Both the position numbers and the translations under genes were made by a program. Below, piece after piece: positions 1 through 8,001 of a DNA stretch of 24,684 bases. The first letter of the stretch is position 1. Every line of letters starts with the position of its first letter. A model generated the notes under the pieces. That model searched no databases, had not been told where the DNA came from, and saw only the letters and a list, made by a program, of their open reading frames with translations. Origin of the DNA: Candidatus Merdenecus merdavium (GTDB lineage Bacteria > Bacillota > Clostridia > Lachnospirales > Lachnospiraceae); assembly GCA_018715425.1 (NCBI GenBank), contig DVLR01000386.1, positions 1 to 24,684 of the forward strand, written 5' to 3'.

Positions 1-226
1 ATTATAAACTGAATGTCTTATTTTTTTTGCACAGAATGACATAAGATGAAAAGGCATGTTTCTGTTATCATCAATCAGAAACAGATCTTTATGGGCGTTA
101 AGTGCTCTCATGACTTGAAAAAGTTAATGAGAAAACAGACCAAGGTGATATGGATATCAGTAAAGAATATAAGCGGTCAGTTTGGGAAAACTTAGTATAA
201 GTGGAATTATGAGAGGAGAAAAAAAT
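1..226. other. Noncoding region upstream of the calcium ATPase
   Basis: No convincing gene is seen here. There is an 8-bp inverted repeat (57-64 with 76-83, 11-nt loop) without a T-tract, and a weaker 6-bp TCTTAT/ATAAGA pair near the left edge around a T8 run, which could be the tail of a terminator for a gene outside the window. I could not pick a good -35/-10 pair for the ATPase gene and I recognise no riboswitch class. Confidence 0.4.
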
Positions 227-2887
227 ATGTACTTTAATCAGGACATAGGCAAAGTTCTAAAAGAGATGGATGTGGATCCATCCAAGGGTTTAAGTCAAGA
301 AGAGGCTAAAAAAAGACAAGAAAAGTATGGGTTAAATAAGCTGGACGAGGGTAAGAAAAAAAGTATGTTTATGCTGTTCCTTGGACAATTAAACGATCCA
401 TTGATTTATATCTTGTTAATTGCAGCAGTTATCTCAGGGTTCATGGGAGAGCTAAATGACACCATTATCATAGCTTTAGTCGTTATTTTAAATGCTGTAA
501 TTGGTGTATCTCAGGAAGCCAAAGCAGAAAAATCTATGGAAGCATTAAAAAAACTATCCACACCGAAGGCTTATGTGATTCGTGATGGAGAAACAGTTGA
601 AGTGAATTCAGAGGAAATTGTGCCAGGGGACATCATTGTATTAGATGCAGGTAGATACATTCCTTGTGATATGAGATTAATTGAGTCAGCAAACCTTCAA
701 GTAGAAGAATCAGCATTGACAGGAGAATCTGTACCGGTGAATAAAAATGCTGAATTAATATATGAAGAAGAAAAAATGCCAATTGGAGACAAAAAGAATA
801 TGGCATTTTCATCCACTCTCGTAACCAATGGTCGTGGGGCTGGTGTTGCCATTGGAACTGGAATGAACACGGAAATTGGTCATATTGCTAACATGTTAAA
901 TGAGGGTGACGAAAAAACTCCTTTACAGAAAAAGTTGGGCGAGATCGGAAAGTTACTTGGAATTATCGCTTTAGCAGTATGTGCGGCAATGTTCTTAATT
1001 GCAGTTCTACAAAAGAGAGATATGTTTACTATGTTTATGACAGCGATTTCTCTTGCAGTTGCAGCAATTCCAGAAGGAATGCCTGCTATTGTTTCCATCG
1101 TATTAGCCATTGGTGTTCAACGTATGGTTAAGAAGAATGCGATTATTCGTAAATTACCATCCGTAGAAACCTTAGGTGCTGTTAACGTTATTTGTTCCGA
1201 TAAAACAGGTACCTTAACACAAAATAGAATGACGGTTATGAAATTCTTCGTAAACCAAAAGCTGGTATCAGCCGATGAAGTGGATGTAAATGACAGCACA
1301 CAAAAATTACTAGTAGAAAATATTGTGCTATGTAGTGATGCAACTTCTAATGAAAATGGAAGCACAGGAGATCCAACAGAAGTAGCATTAATTGATTTAG
1401 GTAATAAATATGGTCTTAAAAAAGATGATGTGAATGCAGCTCACCCTAGAGTAAATGAAGCTCCATTTGAATCTGATAGAAAACTGATGTCTACCGTAAA
1501 TAAATATGGTGATGGATTCTATGTTATGACCAAAGGGGCTACGGATAACCTTCTTAAAAAATGTTCAAAGGCTATTGTAAACTCTGAAATAGTTCCAATG
1601 ACAGAAAAAGTTGCCAAAGAGTTTATGGATGCTGCAAACGAAATGTCAGACCAAGCACTCCGTGTACTTGGTGCAGCATACAAAGAAGTCCCTGATTCTG
1701 ATTTGGATCAGGATCAAATGGAAAGTGATTTAATCTTTATTGGATTAATTGCAATGATCGACCCACCTAGACTAGAAGTTAAAGATTCTATTGCAACTTG
1801 TAAAGAATCTGGAATTAAGACCATTATGATCACGGGTGATCATCAAAAAACAGCTTTTGCTATTGCTAAAGAACTTGGAATTGCAGAAACAGAAGATCAG
1901 ACCATCTCTGGTGCTGAAATTGATGAGATGTCAGATGAAAAATTAGTTGAAGTAGCAAGACATACTCGCGTATTTGCTCGTGTTTCTCCAGAACATAAGG
2001 TACGTATTGTAAAAGCCTTTAAAGCAGATGATAATATTGTATCTATGACAGGAGACGGAGTAAACGATGCTCCATCTTTAAAAGCAGCGGATATCGGTGT
2101 TGCTATGGGTATCACAGGAACAGATGTTGCCAAAGGAGCTTCTGATGTGGTATTAACAGATGATAACTTCTCAACCATTGTTACAGCGGTGGAAGAAGGT
2201 AGAAATATTTACGCGAACATTAAGAAGTCTATTCTCTTCTTATTATCTTGTAACATCGGTGAGATCTTATCTCTCTTCCTAGCTATTTTACTAGGATGGG
2301 CAACACCATTACAGTCTATCCATTTACTTTGGGTAAACTTAGTAACAGATAGCTTCCCAGCCCTTTCCCTTGGAATGGATCCTGGTGATAAAGACGTTAT
2401 GAAAGAAAAACCAAGACATTCTAAGGAAAGTTTGTTCCATGGAAGAATTGGATTCTTAGTTGGAAATGGTATTTTGATCGGCGTTTTAACGTTAGCGGCA
2501 TTCGTTATTGGAGCTATGGAGCATACAGGCATTTGGAACTTCAGTGTAGTAATGGATGGAACCATGACACAAGATGTGTTAATGCAAGCCCAGACAATGG
2601 CTTTCGTGGTATTAAGTGTATCACAGTTATTCCATGCTTTAAACTTAAGAAATGAAAAGAAGAGTGTTTTTAAAGGATTCTTTGAAAATAAATTCTTATT
2701 AGGTTCTATTCTTCTAGGAATCTTCTTACAGATTGTTGTAATTGGAGTCGACCCACTAGCTAAGGTATTTGAAGTTTATCAATTAGAAGTTCAAGACTGG
2801 ATCATTGTTCTAGGATTATCTATTATTCCAATTATTGTTAATGAAATTGCAAAGATCTTCATGAGAGCAAAGAGTAGAAATGCATAA
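227..2887 (+). CDS. P2A-type calcium-transporting P-type ATPase
   Basis: An 886-residue cation pump that should use ATP to export Ca2+ across the plasma membrane. Visible in order: N-terminal cation-ATPase domain, M1-M2, actuator domain with TGES (165-168), M4 motif PEGMPA (E283), phosphorylation motif DKTGT (D325), nucleotide-binding domain, hinge motif GDGVNDAP (D610, D614), and a C-terminal block of six membrane segments. Residues that coordinate Ca2+ in SERCA-like pumps are present: E283 in M4, N676 and E679 in M5 (NIGE), and N704, T707 and D708 in M6. This makes calcium more likely than Na+/K+ or Mg2+. The ATG at 227 is chosen because GAGGAG lies 8 nt upstream; an in-frame TTG at 182 has no ribosome binding site. 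The gene is monocistronic and ends in a terminator. Family call is secure; the ion is inferred from the residues. Confidence 0.93.
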   Translation: MYFNQDIGKVLKEMDVDPSKGLSQEEAKKRQEKYGLNKLDEGKKKSMFMLFLGQLNDPLIYILLIAAVISGFMGELNDTIIIALVVILNAVIGVSQEAKAEKSMEALKKLSTPKAYVIRDGETVEVNSEEIVPGDIIVLDAGRYIPCDMRLIESANLQVEESALTGESVPVNKNAELIYEEEKMPIGDKKNMAFSSTLVTNGRGAGVAIGTGMNTEIGHIANMLNEGDEKTPLQKKLGEIGKLLGIIALAVCAAMFLIAVLQKRDMFTMFMTAISLAVAAIPEGMPAIVSIVLAIGVQRMVKKNAIIRKLPSVETLGAVNVICSDKTGTLTQNRMTVMKFFVNQKLVSADEVDVNDSTQKLLVENIVLCSDATSNENGSTGDPTEVALIDLGNKYGLKKDDVNAAHPRVNEAPFESDRKLMSTVNKYGDGFYVMTKGATDNLLKKCSKAIVNSEIVPMTEKVAKEFMDAANEMSDQALRVLGAAYKEVPDSDLDQDQMESDLIFIGLIAMIDPPRLEVKDSIATCKESGIKTIMITGDHQKTAFAIAKELGIAETEDQTISGAEIDEMSDEKLVEVARHTRVFARVSPEHKVRIVKAFKADDNIVSMTGDGVNDAPSLKAADIGVAMGITGTDVAKGASDVVLTDDNFSTIVTAVEEGRNIYANIKKSILFLLSCNIGEILSLFLAILLGWATPLQSIHLLWVNLVTDSFPALSLGMDPGDKDVMKEKPRHSKESLFHGRIGFLVGNGILIGVLTLAAFVIGAMEHTGIWNFSVVMDGTMTQDVLMQAQTMAFVVLSVSQLFHALNLRNEKKSVFKGFFENKFLLGSILLGIFLQIVVIGVDPLAKVFEVYQLEVQDWIIVLGLSIIPIIVNEIAKIFMRAKSRNA

Positions 2888-2946
2888 TTGATAGATAAGA
2901 AATAGGATCCTTTATAAAATAAAGTTAAAAAATGAAATGATAAATT

Positions 2947-2995
2947 CCTCCCCTTGTGGAAGTAGTGAGAGCTATTGCCCAGGGGGAGGTTTTTT
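2947..2995 (+). terminator. Intrinsic terminator after the calcium ATPase
   Basis: A 10-bp stem (2947-2956 with 2980-2989, arms starting CCTCCCC and ending GGGGAGG, one G-U pair) with a 23-nt loop is followed by TTTTTT (2990-2995). Confidence 0.85.
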
Positions 2996-3049
2996 ATCCC
3001 ATAAAGTAATGGTTTCACTTCTGGTATGTTTACATAGGCTTTTGTTGAC

Positions 3050-3439
3050 CTAGGAATGAAATAGTTCTAAAAGGGTTTGGTAACCATAGAGGGTTAGAAG
3101 TCGTTCAACCCCATCTTTAATCTCTTCATAAGTAAATCCAGATTCTTCTAGGAATGCTGGATCTAACTGATTAAGAGATTCATAAAATAATAAACCTACT
3201 TTCAAATCTTCTTGGCTTGAGATTTCCATCTCTTGATATAACAGGTCTTCTGCTTGATTTATGTTCCCCTTCTTGATTAAAGCTTGTAGATATTTTAATT
3301 TCTCCTTACCAATATCACTCATTTGTAAGTCTTCTCCATCAATGACTTCCTTTTGTTTTATGTCAATATTAAAGATTGCCTTTATAAAAAAGCGGATCAA
3401 TTCGAAAATCAATCTCATGATATAATCTTGTTCAAACAT
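3050..3439 (-). CDS. DUF6483-type small hypothetical protein
   Basis: 129 residues. The N-terminus (MFEQDYIMRLIFELIRF) with the following FIKAIFNID is the segment I associate with the DUF6483 family of Firmicutes, which has no established function. The rest is acidic and helix-rich, with a pattern (LQALIKKGNINQAEDLLY, then a second helical pair) that resembles a TPR-like helical repeat. There is no signal peptide; the amphipathic N-terminus might touch membrane. The ATG at 3439 follows a GAGGGGG ribosome site. A TGCTATAAT extended -10 lies about 60 nt upstream on the minus strand (3500-3508). It is a single gene convergent with the ATPase. The family name is from memory; no function is claimed. 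Confidence 0.7.
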   Translation of the reverse strand: MFEQDYIMRLIFELIRFFIKAIFNIDIKQKEVIDGEDLQMSDIGKEKLKYLQALIKKGNINQAEDLLYQEMEISSQEDLKVGLLFYESLNQLDPAFLEESGFTYEEIKDGVERLLTLYGYQTLLELFHS

Positions 3440-3499
3440 ATGATATCCCCCTCATTTTTCATTTTTCTAAATGAATCTTCTAAATAGAATCATTACTAT

Positions 3500-3508
3500 A
3501 TTATAGCA
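3500..3508 (-). promoter_or_regulatory. Extended -10 promoter for the DUF6483-type gene
   Basis: On the minus strand the sequence reads TGCTATAAT, a full extended -10. No good -35 hexamer is seen 16-19 nt upstream, which is common for extended -10 promoters. It lies about 60 nt before the ATG at 3439. Confidence 0.5.
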
Positions 3509-3590
3509 TAGATCCAGTACAATAGATTGTCCTATCTGAGAACAGAGCTTCATTAATAAGAGAGCATATGATAAGAGTATAAAGAGGAGA

Positions 3591-3622
3591 GGTAGAGAAG
3601 ATAAAAGGTAGAGAAGATAAAA
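3591..3622. repeat. Two tandem copies of a 16-bp unit
   Basis: The unit GGTAGAGAAGATAAAA occurs at 3591-3606 and again, unchanged, at 3607-3622. It sits in the intergenic region between the DUF6483-type gene and the thioesterase promoter. It is probably a slippage duplication. Confidence 0.85.
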
Positions 3623-3651
3623 GAACAATCCCTGTGTTACGAAACTATCAC

Positions 3652-3680
3652 TTGCCATGTTTTATGACTAGAACTATAAT
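3652..3680 (+). promoter_or_regulatory. Sigma-A-type promoter for the thioesterase gene
   Basis: TTGCCA (3652-3657), a 17-nt spacer and TATAAT (3675-3680) give an almost consensus vegetative promoter. Transcription should start near 3687, leaving a 5' UTR of about 98 nt before the ATG at 3785. Confidence 0.8.
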
Positions 3681-3784
3681 AAAAAGTAAGTTTCAACTTA
3701 ATTAGAATACAAGAAAGGATGTCGGTTTTTTACCAGTGATGCGGAATAAGGTTCAAAAAATTGGCATATACAAAGGGTGAAAAG

Positions 3785-4255
3785 ATGAAGAAACGTGTTG
3801 GTGATTCATTAACGGAGAATGCGTATTTCGTTCAAAGTTCTCATATAAATGGATATGGAAGGTTGTTTGGTGGGGATTTGATGCGATGGATGGACGTGGT
3901 TGCAGGCATCGTATCAAGACGTCATTGTGGAAAAGAAATTACAACAGCAGCCATTGACCAATTGGTTTTTAAAGAGCCAGCATTTGTAAATGATATTGTT
4001 GTTCTCGTTGGAAAAATCACTTATGTCGGACGATCTTCTATGGAAGTTCGAGTCGATGCATTTGTAGAAGAGCGTGAAGATGGCACAAGAAGGCTGATCA
4101 ACCATGCTTATTTTGTTATGGTTGCCATTGATGAAAATGGTAAGCCTATAGAGGTTCCAGGTCTTGTATTAGAAAATGAAAACCAACAGATAGAATGGGA
4201 AGGTGGTAAGAAGAGATACCTTCTTCGAAAGGATAGAAAGTTAGAAGGATATTAA
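3785..4255 (+). CDS. Acyl-CoA thioesterase, hot-dog fold (YkhA/YciA type)
   Basis: 156 residues, the usual length for a single hot-dog domain. The central motif GRLFGGDLMRWMD (25-37) matches the acyl-CoA hydrolase signature, in which the glycine-rich turn begins the central helix and the acidic residue (D37 here) is catalytic. The protein should hydrolyse acyl-CoA to CoA and free acid in the cytoplasm; the chain length cannot be read from sequence. Homologues form hexamers. An in-frame TTG at 3761 exists, but the ATG at 3785 follows GGGTGA and gives the family's normal N-terminus. The gene is alone, between its own promoter and terminator, so the neighbourhood gives no pathway clue. Confidence 0.88.
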   Translation: MKKRVGDSLTENAYFVQSSHINGYGRLFGGDLMRWMDVVAGIVSRRHCGKEITTAAIDQLVFKEPAFVNDIVVLVGKITYVGRSSMEVRVDAFVEEREDGTRRLINHAYFVMVAIDENGKPIEVPGLVLENENQQIEWEGGKKRYLLRKDRKLEGY

Positions 4256-4280
4256 TGTAAAAATAAAACTCCTATTATGT

Positions 4281-4320
4281 AAAAGGTTATAGCAATGTTA
4301 CTATTTGCAATATCCTTTTT
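4281..4320 (+). terminator. Intrinsic terminator after the thioesterase gene
   Basis: A 15-position stem with two mismatches (AAAAGG... with ...CCTTTT) and a roughly 9-nt loop ends in TTTTT. The matching A-run on the 5' side means it could also work on the opposite strand. Confidence 0.65.
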
Positions 4321-4390
4321 CGACATTTCTAACAGAAATGAAAATAAGCAGAAAAAATACGTTGATTTCCTTCAATCATACTCCTTTTTA

Positions 4391-4399
4391 TGCTATACT
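4391..4399 (+). promoter_or_regulatory. Extended -10 promoter for the coiled-coil gene
   Basis: TGCTATACT is an extended -10 element; a weak TTCAAT lies 17 nt upstream of TATACT. Transcription would start near 4406, about 95 nt before the ATG at 4502. Confidence 0.55.
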
Positions 4400-4501
4400 G
4401 GAGTCCTACAAATAGAGATGATTCTAGGGTTTTTTTATTATATTATGAAAGAAAAATGTGGATGTAACGAATAACCACTGATTAAGAAAGGTGAAATAAT
4501 C

Positions 4502-5008
4502 ATGAGCGAATCTGTTAATGCTATATTATTAGCCATTAATAATATAGGAAAAACAATGGAACAAGGCTTCCAGGAATCCAATAGAAGATTTGATGAAATC
4601 GACGTAAGGTTTGAAAAGATCGAAGAAAAGCTTGAAGAACACGATGCAAGGTTTGAAAGGATCGAAGAAAAGCTTGAGGAACATGACGCAGAATTTAAAA
4701 GGATCAATAAAAAGCTTGAGGAACACGATGATCAGTTTAAAGAAAATGCAGATATTTTTAAATCATTAAACAAACGAATCACAAATATGGAATTATTATT
4801 GGAAAATGAAGTAACACGAAATATTACAATTATTGCAGAGGGGCATCAGCTTCTCATGGATAAATTAGATGAGGCACTTAAGATCACTCATAAAGAAGAA
4901 ATAAATAATATAAAAATCAATTCTTTAAGAGAAAAGGTAAGAAAAAATACCGAAGATATAGAAGGATTACAAGACAAAGTAAAAGGAATAGAATCTTTAG
5001 TATTGTAA
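4502..5008 (+). CDS. Coiled-coil protein with 14-residue repeats, function unknown
   Basis: 168 residues, highly charged, with no membrane segment or signal peptide. Residues 36-77 are three copies of a 14-residue unit of the form RFEKIEEKLEEHDA, preceded by a partial copy (RRFDEID) and followed by a partial copy (QFKEN). This is a heptad pattern, so a long parallel coiled coil is expected. A second helical segment (about 130-165) also shows heptads. AAGGTG lies 9 nt before the ATG. The gene is monocistronic between its own promoter and a strong terminator. Proteins like this are common in clostridia and some phages and I know no defined function. It might be a scaffold or a phage-derived structural protein, but nothing nearby supports a choice. 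Confidence 0.75.
   Translation: MSESVNAILLAINNIGKTMEQGFQESNRRFDEIDVRFEKIEEKLEEHDARFERIEEKLEEHDAEFKRINKKLEEHDDQFKENADIFKSLNKRITNMELLLENEVTRNITIIAEGHQLLMDKLDEALKITHKEEINNIKINSLREKVRKNTEDIEGLQDKVKGIESLVL
4607..4732 (+). repeat. Three tandem 42-bp coding repeats
   Basis: Units at 4607-4648, 4649-4690 and 4691-4732 encode the 14-residue heptad repeats of the coiled-coil protein. Units 1 and 2 are nearly identical in DNA; unit 3 has diverged in its first half but keeps the AAGCTTGAGGAACA core. Confidence 0.85.
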
Positions 5009-5085
5009 TATCATGATCTCATAAATTTACGAAAGATACAAAGATATGATAACTCAGTAATATATAGAATTCCGGGCTTGTAGGT

Positions 5086-5125
5086 AGAGTGTGTAAGTTT
5101 AATATAAACTTCGCACTCTGTTTTT
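5086..5125 (+). terminator. Intrinsic terminator after the coiled-coil gene
   Basis: A long hairpin: AGAGTGTG pairs with CGCACTCT, then after a one-base bulge AAGTTTA pairs with TAAACTT over a 3-nt loop. GTTTTT follows. Confidence 0.85.
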
Positions 5126-5195
5126 GAATCGATAGGAGAATGGTAAAGAATAAAAGAAAAGAAGTCAGAGAGAAAATAAAAAGTCAGTTAAAAAC

Positions 5196-5224
5196 TTGAC
5201 AAGTGAAAAGAAAAGGTGTAGTAT
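5196..5224 (+). promoter_or_regulatory. Promoter of the initiator tRNA gene
   Basis: Perfect -35 TTGACA (5196-5201), a 17-nt spacer and TAGTAT (5219-5224). The tRNA begins 16 nt after the -10. Confidence 0.75.
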
Positions 5225-5240
5225 AGTTAACATAACGTGT

Positions 5241-5314
5241 CGCGGGATGGAGCAGTCTGGAAGCTCGTCGGGCTCATAACCCGAAGGTCATAGGTTCAAA
5301 TCCTATTCCCGCTA
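5241..5314 (+). tRNA. Initiator tRNA-fMet (CAT)
   Basis: A full cloverleaf can be folded. The anticodon CAT is at 5275-5277. The three consecutive G:C pairs at the bottom of the anticodon stem (GGG/CCC) and the A11:U24 pair mark it as the initiator. Position 1 is C and position 72 is T, so the first acceptor pair is unpaired as an initiator requires, but the usual partner at 72 is A. The discriminator is A73. CCA is not encoded. It has its own promoter and a terminator-like hairpin downstream. Confidence 0.95.
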
Positions 5315-5321
5315 TTTCTAG

Positions 5322-5370
5322 AAGGAAGAAGTTTTAGGTTCTGTAACCTATAGCTTTTTTCCTTTTATTT
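5322..5370 (+). terminator. Terminator after the initiator tRNA
   Basis: TAGGTT pairs with AACCTA around a 4-nt loop, extended by AAG/CTT and AAGGAA/TTCCTT with small internal loops, with T-runs on the 3' side (CTTTTTT and TTTTATTTTT). Confidence 0.65.
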
Positions 5371-5410
5371 TTGGAGAAAAAGAAATATTACGTAGAATCG
5401 AGGTGTTTAT

Positions 5411-6454
5411 ATGAATATATCATGGATGAAAAGCGTACCAAAAGTTGAACTTCATTGCCATTTAGATGGTTCCCTACCATTAGAAGTGATTCGAGAGTTA
5501 GCCAATAGAAATCATATAGATATACCGAAGGATGATGAAGGGTTAAGGCTACAACTTCAGGCAAAGAAAGAGAATAAAAGTTTAAATGAATATTTAGAGA
5601 AGTTCGATCTTCCCATTCGTTGCTTACAGCGAGCAGAAGATTTAATGTATGCAGCCTATCAATTGGTTTTAGAGGTTGCAAAGGAACATGTTATTTACTT
5701 GGAAGTCCGATTTGCACCGAAGCTCCATACACAAAAATCTTTGACTATCCATCAGGTTGTGGAGGCTGTTATTTTAGGACTTAAAAAAGGGCAGGAGGAA
5801 ACCCAGGTTACAGCATCAGCGATTCTATGTGCTATGAGGCATGAAAGACAAGAAGATAATATGGAACTGCTGGATGTGGCCAGTCAGTATCTGCATAAAG
5901 GCGTATGTGGGGTAGATCTTGCAGGAAATGAAGGAGATTTTCCACCACGACTGCATCAAGAATTCTTTTATCAGGCTGCTCAAAAAGAAATACCAATCAC
6001 CATCCATGCAGGAGAATGTCAAAATGCTCAGAATATAAAAGATGCAATAGAAATGGGAGCTACACGAATTGGCCACGGAATCGCCATGAAGGGTCATACA
6101 GAGCTGATTAAATTTGTAAAAGATCATAAGATTGGAATAGAAATGTGCCCAACCAGCAATCTGCAAACAAAGGCCAGTAATAGTATGGAAGAATACCCCT
6201 TTATGGAGTTTTATCAACAGGGACTCTTAGTGTCTGTCCACACAGATAATAGAACGGTATCTGGAACAACCATGTCAGAGGAGTTATTGCTTCTTGGGAA
6301 CTGGTATGGGTTAAAAAAAGAAGATATAAAAAGGTTGACTTTAAATAGTATCCATATGGCTTTTGCTACAGATGAAGAAAAAGAAAAGCTAAGAGATAAA
6401 GTCCGGGCATATGATGAAAGATCAATGGATATCAAAGAGTCTTATCTAAAATAG
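5411..6454 (+). CDS. add: Adenosine deaminase
   Basis: 347 residues, typical for the family. It hydrolyses adenosine (and deoxyadenosine) to inosine and ammonia in purine salvage, in the cytoplasm. Zinc ligands and catalytic residues are all visible: HCH near the N-terminus (H15, H17), HAGE (H199, E202), GHG (H222) and HTDN (D279), with CPTSN between them. The ATG at 5411 follows AGGTG at a short spacing. It lies directly after the tRNA terminator and ends at a strong bidirectional terminator, so it is probably monocistronic. An adenine deaminase of the same superfamily is the alternative; the bacterial adenosine-type motifs favour the call made. Confidence 0.92.
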   Translation: MNISWMKSVPKVELHCHLDGSLPLEVIRELANRNHIDIPKDDEGLRLQLQAKKENKSLNEYLEKFDLPIRCLQRAEDLMYAAYQLVLEVAKEHVIYLEVRFAPKLHTQKSLTIHQVVEAVILGLKKGQEETQVTASAILCAMRHERQEDNMELLDVASQYLHKGVCGVDLAGNEGDFPPRLHQEFFYQAAQKEIPITIHAGECQNAQNIKDAIEMGATRIGHGIAMKGHTELIKFVKDHKIGIEMCPTSNLQTKASNSMEEYPFMEFYQQGLLVSVHTDNRTVSGTTMSEELLLLGNWYGLKKEDIKRLTLNSIHMAFATDEEKEKLRDKVRAYDERSMDIKESYLK

Positions 6455-6468
6455 GAAATAGATAAGAT

Positions 6469-6512
6469 CAAAAGAAAAGAAGTAGGGTAATTTACCTACT
6501 TCTTTTCTTTTG
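6469..6512. terminator. Bidirectional intrinsic terminator between convergent genes
   Basis: An 18-bp uninterrupted stem (arms 6469-6486 and 6495-6512, starting CAAAAGAAAAG) has A-rich 5' and T-rich 3' arms, so it can terminate both adenosine deaminase (plus) and the GH4 gene (minus). Confidence 0.88.
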
Positions 6513-6555
6513 GTAGTAGCCATGAAAAGATCAGTCGGCGTATAGGGTTTAAAGA

Positions 6556-7878
6556 TTATTGAAACCAAGACATATAATCACCGTGTGCCTCAATCAGTTC
6601 ATCACACATATTCTTGATCTGGTCAATACTAAGTTCAGCACCTGTATGAGGATCCATCATAGCTGCCTGATAAATGTACTGCTTATCCTTTGTAACAGCA
6701 GCTTCAATGGTTAATAATTGTGGATTGATATTGGTCACGTTCATGGCAGCAAGCTGTACTGGTAATTTACCTACGTGACACGGTGTAATTCCTTTACCGT
6801 CTACTAAACAAGGTACTTCAACGCAAGCCTCCTTAGGAAGGTTCTCAATCAGTCCAGTGTTTAGCACATTTCCACCAATGGTATAAGGGGTATTGGTAAC
6901 AATTGCTTCCATGATATAAGAGGCATATTCAAGGGAACGTTCGTGTGTGATTTTACCATCAGCCAGAATATCCTCTCTTTCCTGATCCCATTCTTCAATC
7001 TGTTTGATACATCTTCTAGGATATTCATCTAGAGGGATGTTATATTTTTCAATCAGTTCTGGGTATTTATCTTTAATAAAGAAGGGGTTGTACTCGGCGT
7101 TGTGCTCGCTTGATTCTGTACAATAATAACCAAAAGTGTTGATGTACTCATATCGTACCATATCGTTGTGTTTTTCTTCGGCGTTTTTCTTTGCAGCACG
7201 TTTTTTTATTTCAGGATATAAATCATTTCCATCCTTATCCTTTAATTGAAGTAACCATGCCATATGGTTGATTCCAGCAATCAGTTCTGTTCGGCCTTCT
7301 AGCTTATCTTCCATACCCAAGCCTTTTAAAACCGTTTCAGAACAAGTCTGAACGCTGTGGCATAGTCCAACGGTATTGATCTTAGTGTATCGTTGCATAT
7401 AACCTGTCAACATGGCCATAGGATTTGTATAGTTCATAAATAAAGTATCTGGGCAAACTTCTTCCATATCTCTTGCGAATTCTTCCATAACAGGAATGGT
7501 TCTAAGCGCTCGCATGATTCCACCAATACCTAGAGTATCTGCAATGGTTTGTCTTAAGCCATATTTTTTAGGGATCTCAAAATCTGTTATAGTACAAGGG
7601 TCATATCCTCCTACTTGGATTGCATTTACTACGAAGGTAGCATCCCTTAATGCGTCCTTTCTATGATCTACACCTAAGTATGTTTTAATGGTAGCACGAC
7701 ATTCATTTATATTTTTATTAATAGCTTCTAGGATGATTTTAGAATCTTCCAGACGTTTTTCGTCAATGTCATATAATGCGATTTCACTCTCTCTAAGAGC
7801 TGGAGTGCACATACAGTCCCCTAAAACATTTCTTGCAAAAACAGTACTTCCAGCACCTAAAAACGTAATTTTAATCAT
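6556..7878 (-). CDS. melA: GH4 alpha-galactosidase (MelA type)
   Basis: 440 residues. Family GH4 enzymes cleave glycosides by an NAD+- and divalent-metal-dependent redox mechanism, in the cytoplasm. Visible: the Rossmann motif GAGST (8-12), the block GGYDPCTITDF followed by QTIADTLGIGGIMRALR as in E. coli MelA, NYTNPM (N152, P153), the metal-binding CHSV (C173, H174) and AGINHMAW (H205). These blocks match alpha-galactosidase better than the alpha-glucosidase or 6-phospho-beta-glucosidase subgroups; alpha-galacturonidase is a lesser alternative. GGAGG lies about 7 nt before the ATG. It is divergent from an AraC regulator, with a palindrome between them, which suggests that regulator controls it. 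No sugar transporter is adjacent, so uptake must be encoded elsewhere. Confidence 0.85.
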   Translation of the reverse strand: MIKITFLGAGSTVFARNVLGDCMCTPALRESEIALYDIDEKRLEDSKIILEAINKNINECRATIKTYLGVDHRKDALRDATFVVNAIQVGGYDPCTITDFEIPKKYGLRQTIADTLGIGGIMRALRTIPVMEEFARDMEEVCPDTLFMNYTNPMAMLTGYMQRYTKINTVGLCHSVQTCSETVLKGLGMEDKLEGRTELIAGINHMAWLLQLKDKDGNDLYPEIKKRAAKKNAEEKHNDMVRYEYINTFGYYCTESSEHNAEYNPFFIKDKYPELIEKYNIPLDEYPRRCIKQIEEWDQEREDILADGKITHERSLEYASYIMEAIVTNTPYTIGGNVLNTGLIENLPKEACVEVPCLVDGKGITPCHVGKLPVQLAAMNVTNINPQLLTIEAAVTKDKQYIYQAAMMDPHTGAELSIDQIKNMCDELIEAHGDYMSWFQ

Positions 7879-7907
7879 ATAATACCTCCAAAATAATTGT
7901 TGTTTTA

Positions 7908-7945
7908 TTATCTTTAGTATATACTAAGAGATAGGAGTTATCTTT
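7908..7945. promoter_or_regulatory. Candidate operator in the GH4/AraC divergent region
   Basis: A perfect 14-bp palindrome TTAGTATATACTAA (7914-7927) contains TATACT -10 motifs on both strands. Two direct copies of TTATCTTT (7908-7915 and 7938-7945), 30 bp apart, flank it. On the plus strand TTGTTG (7897-7902) lies 17 nt before TATACT, a plausible promoter for the regulator gene. The minus-strand -10 has no good -35, as expected for an activator-dependent promoter. Confidence 0.5.
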
Positions 7946-8001
7946 GCTTTATGTTTCAAAAAAATTGTCATAATGTTGAATGAAGGCAGGTGAATACTAC
8001 C

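Noticed and set aside
150..200. 16-codon frame before the calcium ATPase
   Set aside because: The AAGGTG is only 2 nt from its ATG and there is no sign of coupling to the pump gene.
1..226. Metal riboswitch upstream of the calcium pump
   Set aside because: Only an 8-bp hairpin without conserved core elements is visible.
3467..3658. 63-codon hydrophobic frame on the minus strand
   Set aside because: No ribosome site; part of its leucine-rich content comes from the 16-bp tandem repeat read backwards.
4607..4732. Regular 42-bp repeats considered as a CRISPR-like array
   Set aside because: There are no unique spacers; the repeats are contiguous and encode heptads in frame.
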